The notes beneath the pieces were generated by a model, which worked only from the letters and a program-made list of their open reading frames with translations, was not told the origin of the DNA and did no database searches. Positions 20,723-23,071 of a stretch of DNA of 23,071 nucleotides are shown here, piece by piece; positions within the stretch are counted from its first letter, which is position 1; each line of letters starts with the position of its first letter. Location: NCBI GenBank assembly GCA_002419385.1, contig DIFZ01000059.1, positions 1 to 23,071 on the forward strand. Reading direction: 5' to 3'. Source of the stretch: Geobacter sp. UBA5735. Its GTDB lineage: Bacteria > Desulfobacterota > Desulfuromonadia > Geobacterales > Geobacteraceae. Position numbers and translations under genes: made by a program.

Positions 20723-21529
20723 TTACGCATGGATGATGGTGCCCACGTTCTCCCCTCCGAGCGCCCGCTCCAGCATGCCCGGCTTGTGGCCGTTGATGAT
20801 CCGAACCTCCTTGACATTGTCGGCGTCGCGCAGGATGTAGAGAATCTTGCGCTCCATGACCATGTCTTCCATGTCCATCCTGATCAGCTCGTCAGCGGTG
20901 ATGTCCTTGATCAGCGTGGCCTTGGGGTTGACGCGGGGGTCTTCCGTATACAGTCCGTCGACGTTCTTCACCAGGATGCAGCTCTTGGCCCCCAACACCT
21001 CGGCCATCAGCAGGGCGCCGGTGTCGGTGCGGTGAGGCGGGATCAGCCCCTCCTCGGCAGGGTGTTCGAACAGGCCGTAGGGCGGTGTACCGTGGATGAC
21101 CGGCAGGAGGCCCAGGTGCAGCATGGTCGGGAGGTCCAGCAGATCGCCCGGCTTGACCCGGGAGCCGTGCCACTGGGAAAGGAGCAGCGTCACGATCTCC
21201 GCATTCTGTTCGCTGATCTTCGCCGCCAGCTCGGCCAACACGCCGGTGGGCATGCCCAGGTCGATGCCGATGTCGAGGATGTGCCGCACCCGCACCCCGC
21301 CGCCGGTGACGATGAGCATCTTGTGCTTCTCAGACAGCTCGCCGATCTCCTTCATGAGGGGAATGACCACTTCCTTGCCGAAATCGATCACACCATGGCC
21401 GCCGATCTTCACCACGTTGAGGTTGGGCACCAGCTTCAGCCGTTCGATATTTTCGTGCCTTCTCATCAGTGATTTGCGGACCAGAGTCTCGCCCTGCAGC
21501 TTGTTGTTTATTTCACGCCGTTTCGTCAT
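20723..21529 (-). CDS. Molybdenum storage protein (MosA/MosB)-like amino-acid-kinase-fold protein
   Basis: 268 residues, the length of MoSto subunits (about 270-276). MoSto of Azotobacter stores polyoxomolybdate clusters in an ATP-dependent alpha3beta3 cage. The UMP-kinase-like fold is shown by LNVVKIGGHGVIDFG, LIVTGGGVRVRHI, GIDLGMPTGVLAELA, SQWHGSRV, RTDTGALLMAEVLGA and LVKNVDGLYTEDPR. ATG 21529 follows AAAAGGAAGGT; an in-frame extension to 21712 reads through the structured leader and is not used. Only one subunit gene is present, so a homo-oligomer or a partner elsewhere is implied. Another kinase-fold role cannot be excluded, but mog and moaC nearby favour molybdenum. Confidence 0.82.
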   Translation of the reverse strand: MTKRREINNKLQGETLVRKSLMRRHENIERLKLVPNLNVVKIGGHGVIDFGKEVVIPLMKEIGELSEKHKMLIVTGGGVRVRHILDIGIDLGMPTGVLAELAAKISEQNAEIVTLLLSQWHGSRVKPGDLLDLPTMLHLGLLPVIHGTPPYGLFEHPAEEGLIPPHRTDTGALLMAEVLGAKSCILVKNVDGLYTEDPRVNPKATLIKDITADELIRMDMEDMVMERKILYILRDADNVKEVRIINGHKPGMLERALGGENVGTIIHA

Positions 21530-21576
21530 TGCAGCACCTTCCTTTTTCGTAATGGATAACAAGTATCTGAAATTGT

Positions 21577-21647
21577 GCGGGACCTGCCGTCCCGCTCCCC
21601 CCTTGTACGATATAAGGGGAGGCTCAGAGGGAATGGTGTATTTCCCT
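21577..21647 (-). promoter_or_regulatory. Structured 5' leader of the MoSto-like gene
   Basis: Three perfect inverted repeats in 71 bases: GCGGGAC/GTCCCGC (21577-21583 and 21589-21595), CTCCCC/GGGGAG (21595-21600 and 21616-21621) and AGGGAA/TTCCCT (21628-21633 and 21642-21647). They lie 48-118 bases before the start codon. A weak promoter-like TTAACG-18-TACTAT lies upstream. It may be a cis-regulatory RNA; I could not match it to the Moco riboswitch. Confidence 0.45.
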
Positions 21648-21812
21648 TTGCCTGCGATCCCGGTTCCATAGTAAACTTGCTCCATGCATACCGTTAATCG
21701 CCTCAGCAACACCTTTCTCGTAATTTTCCGAGCCCTCTTCCTTCCCCATGAAAAGTCACCATCCAGAGCGTGTTATAGCGAAGGACGAATTACGAGTGCC
21801 GGAGAACCCGAC

Positions 21813-22013
21813 ATGGCGTTCCGGCAAATCTTTCCCCACAACCTGCATACGCAAGCAATCACTGGAGAAGCGCCCGGAACCTGCACGCTGTTCCTTCCCG
21901 ATACTTCCCCGCTGGCCGCGCCCTTTATCCTCTTTCGCCTGAAACGGAACGGCTATTCGGCATGTCGCGTCACTGTCGCGCACAGCGGGCTGCTGGTGTC
22001 TGCCGCACGGTAG
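21813..22013 (+). CDS. Possible small ORF convergent with mog
   Basis: 66 residues (MAFRQIFPHN start, LFLPDTSPLAAPFILFRLKR centre) with GGAG 8 nt before the ATG and GC-rich third positions. It ends 10 bases from the mog stop. No family is recognised and no promoter or terminator was found. It is the best candidate gene in the otherwise empty 21648-22023 interval. Confidence 0.3.
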   Translation: MAFRQIFPHNLHTQAITGEAPGTCTLFLPDTSPLAAPFILFRLKRNGYSACRVTVAHSGLLVSAAR

Positions 22014-22023
22014 GAGGTTCTTC

Positions 22024-22509
22024 TCAGCGTGCGCAATCGCTGGGGTCGCCCTGGATCTTTGCCACCGCATGGGGGATGGCATCCCAGACTGCTTCGAGAT
22101 TCTCCACCGCGCCCTTGGGGCTTCCCGGGAGGTTGATGATCAGGGTGGCGCCCCTGATGCCCGCCACCGCCCGCGAGATGGCCGCCGACGGCGTTTTTGC
22201 CAGGCTCTTGAACCGCATCAGCTCGCCGAGCCCCGGAATGACCTTGTCCAGGATCTTCATGGTCGCCTCCGGGGTCACGTCGCGGGGTGACACTCCGGTG
22301 CCACCGGTGGTGAGGATGATGTCCAGTTCTCCGCTGTCGGCCCATTCGGACAGTTTCTCCGCGATACGGCCCTCATCGTCCGGGATCATCTCGTACCGCG
22401 CAGTTTCCACACCTTTGGGCCGCAACCAGTCGCTGAGGGCCGGTCCGCTCAGGTCGACCCGCTCACCGCGGGCACCCTTGTCGCTCAGGGTCAGGATGCC
22501 GGCTTTCAC
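22024..22509 (-). CDS. mog: Molybdopterin adenylyltransferase (MogA/MoaB family)
   Basis: Adenylates molybdopterin before metal insertion in molybdenum/tungsten cofactor synthesis. 161 residues with the family motifs AGILTLSDKGARGERVD at the N-terminus, LTTGGTGVSPRDVTPEAT (adenylation site with conserved Asp) and INLPGSPKGAVE. Whether it is functionally Mog or MoaB cannot be told from motifs. The start is GTG 22509 with GGGAGGAGAG upstream and a 4-base overlap (GTGA) with moaC, implying translational coupling. Confidence 0.93.
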   Translation of the reverse strand: MKAGILTLSDKGARGERVDLSGPALSDWLRPKGVETARYEMIPDDEGRIAEKLSEWADSGELDIILTTGGTGVSPRDVTPEATMKILDKVIPGLGELMRFKSLAKTPSAAISRAVAGIRGATLIINLPGSPKGAVENLEAVWDAIPHAVAKIQGDPSDCAR

Positions 22510-22988
22510 GGCCTCTCCTCCCGCCGGTAGGTCCCGCTCTTGCCACCTTCCTTGAACAGCAGCTTGACCTCACAGATGCGGATACCCTTGTCGGCTCCCT
22601 TGCACATGTCGTAGATGGTCAGCGCGGCCACCGATGCGGAGACCATGGCCTCCATCTCCACTCCGGTCCGCTCGAAAGCCCGCACCATGCTCTCGACGCG
22701 GACCACCCCGGCCTCCGGATCGGTGGTGAAATCGACGGTCACCGCATGGAGGGCAAGCGGATGGGACAGCGGTATGAGATCCGGGGTCTTCTTCGCCGCA
22801 GCGATTCCCGCAAGCCGGGCTACGCCCAGCACATCCCCCTTCGCCACCTTCCCCTCCATGATGTTCACCAGGATTTCCTTGCTCATATGAACCGAAGCTG
22901 TTGCGATGGCGGTTCTCAGGGTTGGTGACTTGGCGCTGATATCCACCATGATCGCCCGGCCCTGATCGTCAAAATGATTGAAGCTCAT
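22506..22988 (-). CDS. moaC: Cyclic pyranopterin monophosphate synthase
   Basis: Works with MoaA in the first stage of molybdopterin synthesis, turning 3',8-cyclo-GTP into cyclic pyranopterin monophosphate. 160 residues. Typical segments are MVDISAKSPTLRTA, KVAKGDVLGVARLAGI (containing the catalytic Lys of KGD), KKTPDLIPLSHPL, VEMEAMVSASVAALTIYDMCK and DKGIRI. The usual Cys of PLCHPL is Ser here. ATG 22988 has GGGAGAA upstream. It heads a moaC-mog pair; moaA is not in the window. Confidence 0.96.
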   Translation of the reverse strand: MSFNHFDDQGRAIMVDISAKSPTLRTAIATASVHMSKEILVNIMEGKVAKGDVLGVARLAGIAAAKKTPDLIPLSHPLALHAVTVDFTTDPEAGVVRVESMVRAFERTGVEMEAMVSASVAALTIYDMCKGADKGIRICEVKLLFKEGGKSGTYRREERP

Positions 22989-23071
22989 GTTGTTTTCTCC
23001 CTGATAGACCTTTGCCGGTTATATTTGAAAACCACCCCCACCCTGGCGGGAGCCCCCTCCTTGGCAAGGGA
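22989..23071. other. moaC upstream region, possible truncated GC-rich repeat at window edge
   Basis: The last ~40 bases (CCACCCCCACCCTGGCGGG, then CTCCTTGGCAAGGGA) look like a dispersed GC-rich palindromic repeat with a CCTT-GGC-AAGG core, cut by the window end. Its extent cannot be judged. No promoter for moaC was identified before the edge. Confidence 0.3.

Noticed and set aside
21577..21647. MoSto leader considered as a Moco riboswitch
   Set aside because: The conserved Moco-motif blocks could not be located by eye; kept only as an unassigned structured leader.

Overview
The window looks like chromosomal DNA from a Geobacter-type member of the Desulfuromonadales (Geobacterales). This rests on gene order and content: radical-SAM TIGR03960/rng, then rplU-rpmA-obgE-proB-proA-nadD-rsfS-rlmH-gpmI, a tungsten-type aldehyde:ferredoxin oxidoreductase, a GEMM-I riboswitch of the Geobacter cGAMP type, and sigma-54-like promoters. 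Most of the window is GC-rich with tightly packed genes. The first ~1.8 kb is visibly more AT-rich and carries a mobile element.

Layout. (1) 1-1700: the 3' end of an unrecognised gene, an AT-rich gene-free stretch, and a REP-associated tyrosine transposase (RAYT) framed by TGACCCCGTTG-type repeats. (2) 1909-2382: a putative molybdenum (cofactor) carrier. (3) 2425-10031, minus strand: the housekeeping run rplU, rpmA, obgE, proB, proA, nadD, rsfS, rlmH, gpmI (ribosome biogenesis, proline synthesis, NAD synthesis, glycolysis). A 70-bp heptanucleotide array separates proA from nadD, and four palindromes separate rpmA from obgE. (4) 10073-10301: a promoter, a GEMM-I cyclic-dinucleotide riboswitch, an intrinsic terminator, then a second promoter, all pointing at rplU. 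(5) 10302-15668, minus: purT, rng and a fused radical-SAM/DUF2344 protein. (6) 15852-16613: a secreted Lys/Ala/Pro-rich small protein behind a strong sigma-54-type promoter, and a convergent TIGR04073-like exported protein sharing its terminator. (7) 16700-20298: a Cys-containing small protein and an atypical 4Fe-4S protein, divergent from a 726-residue aldehyde:ferredoxin oxidoreductase. (8) 20424-22988, minus: a small conserved-looking protein, a molybdenum-storage-protein-like kinase-fold protein with a structured leader, and mog-moaC.

Two themes stand out. First, a riboswitch whose ligand-contacting base predicts 3',3'-cGAMP rather than c-di-GMP sits, with its own promoter and terminator, upstream of the L21/L27 genes; this would link a second messenger to ribosome or Obg functions, or else the switch is an orphan. 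Second, several genes concern molybdenum/tungsten: carrier, storage, cofactor synthesis (moaC, mog) and a W/Mo-pterin enzyme with a neighbouring iron-sulfur protein. No rRNA, tRNA or CRISPR array was seen. All assignments are by reading motifs; no database search was possible.
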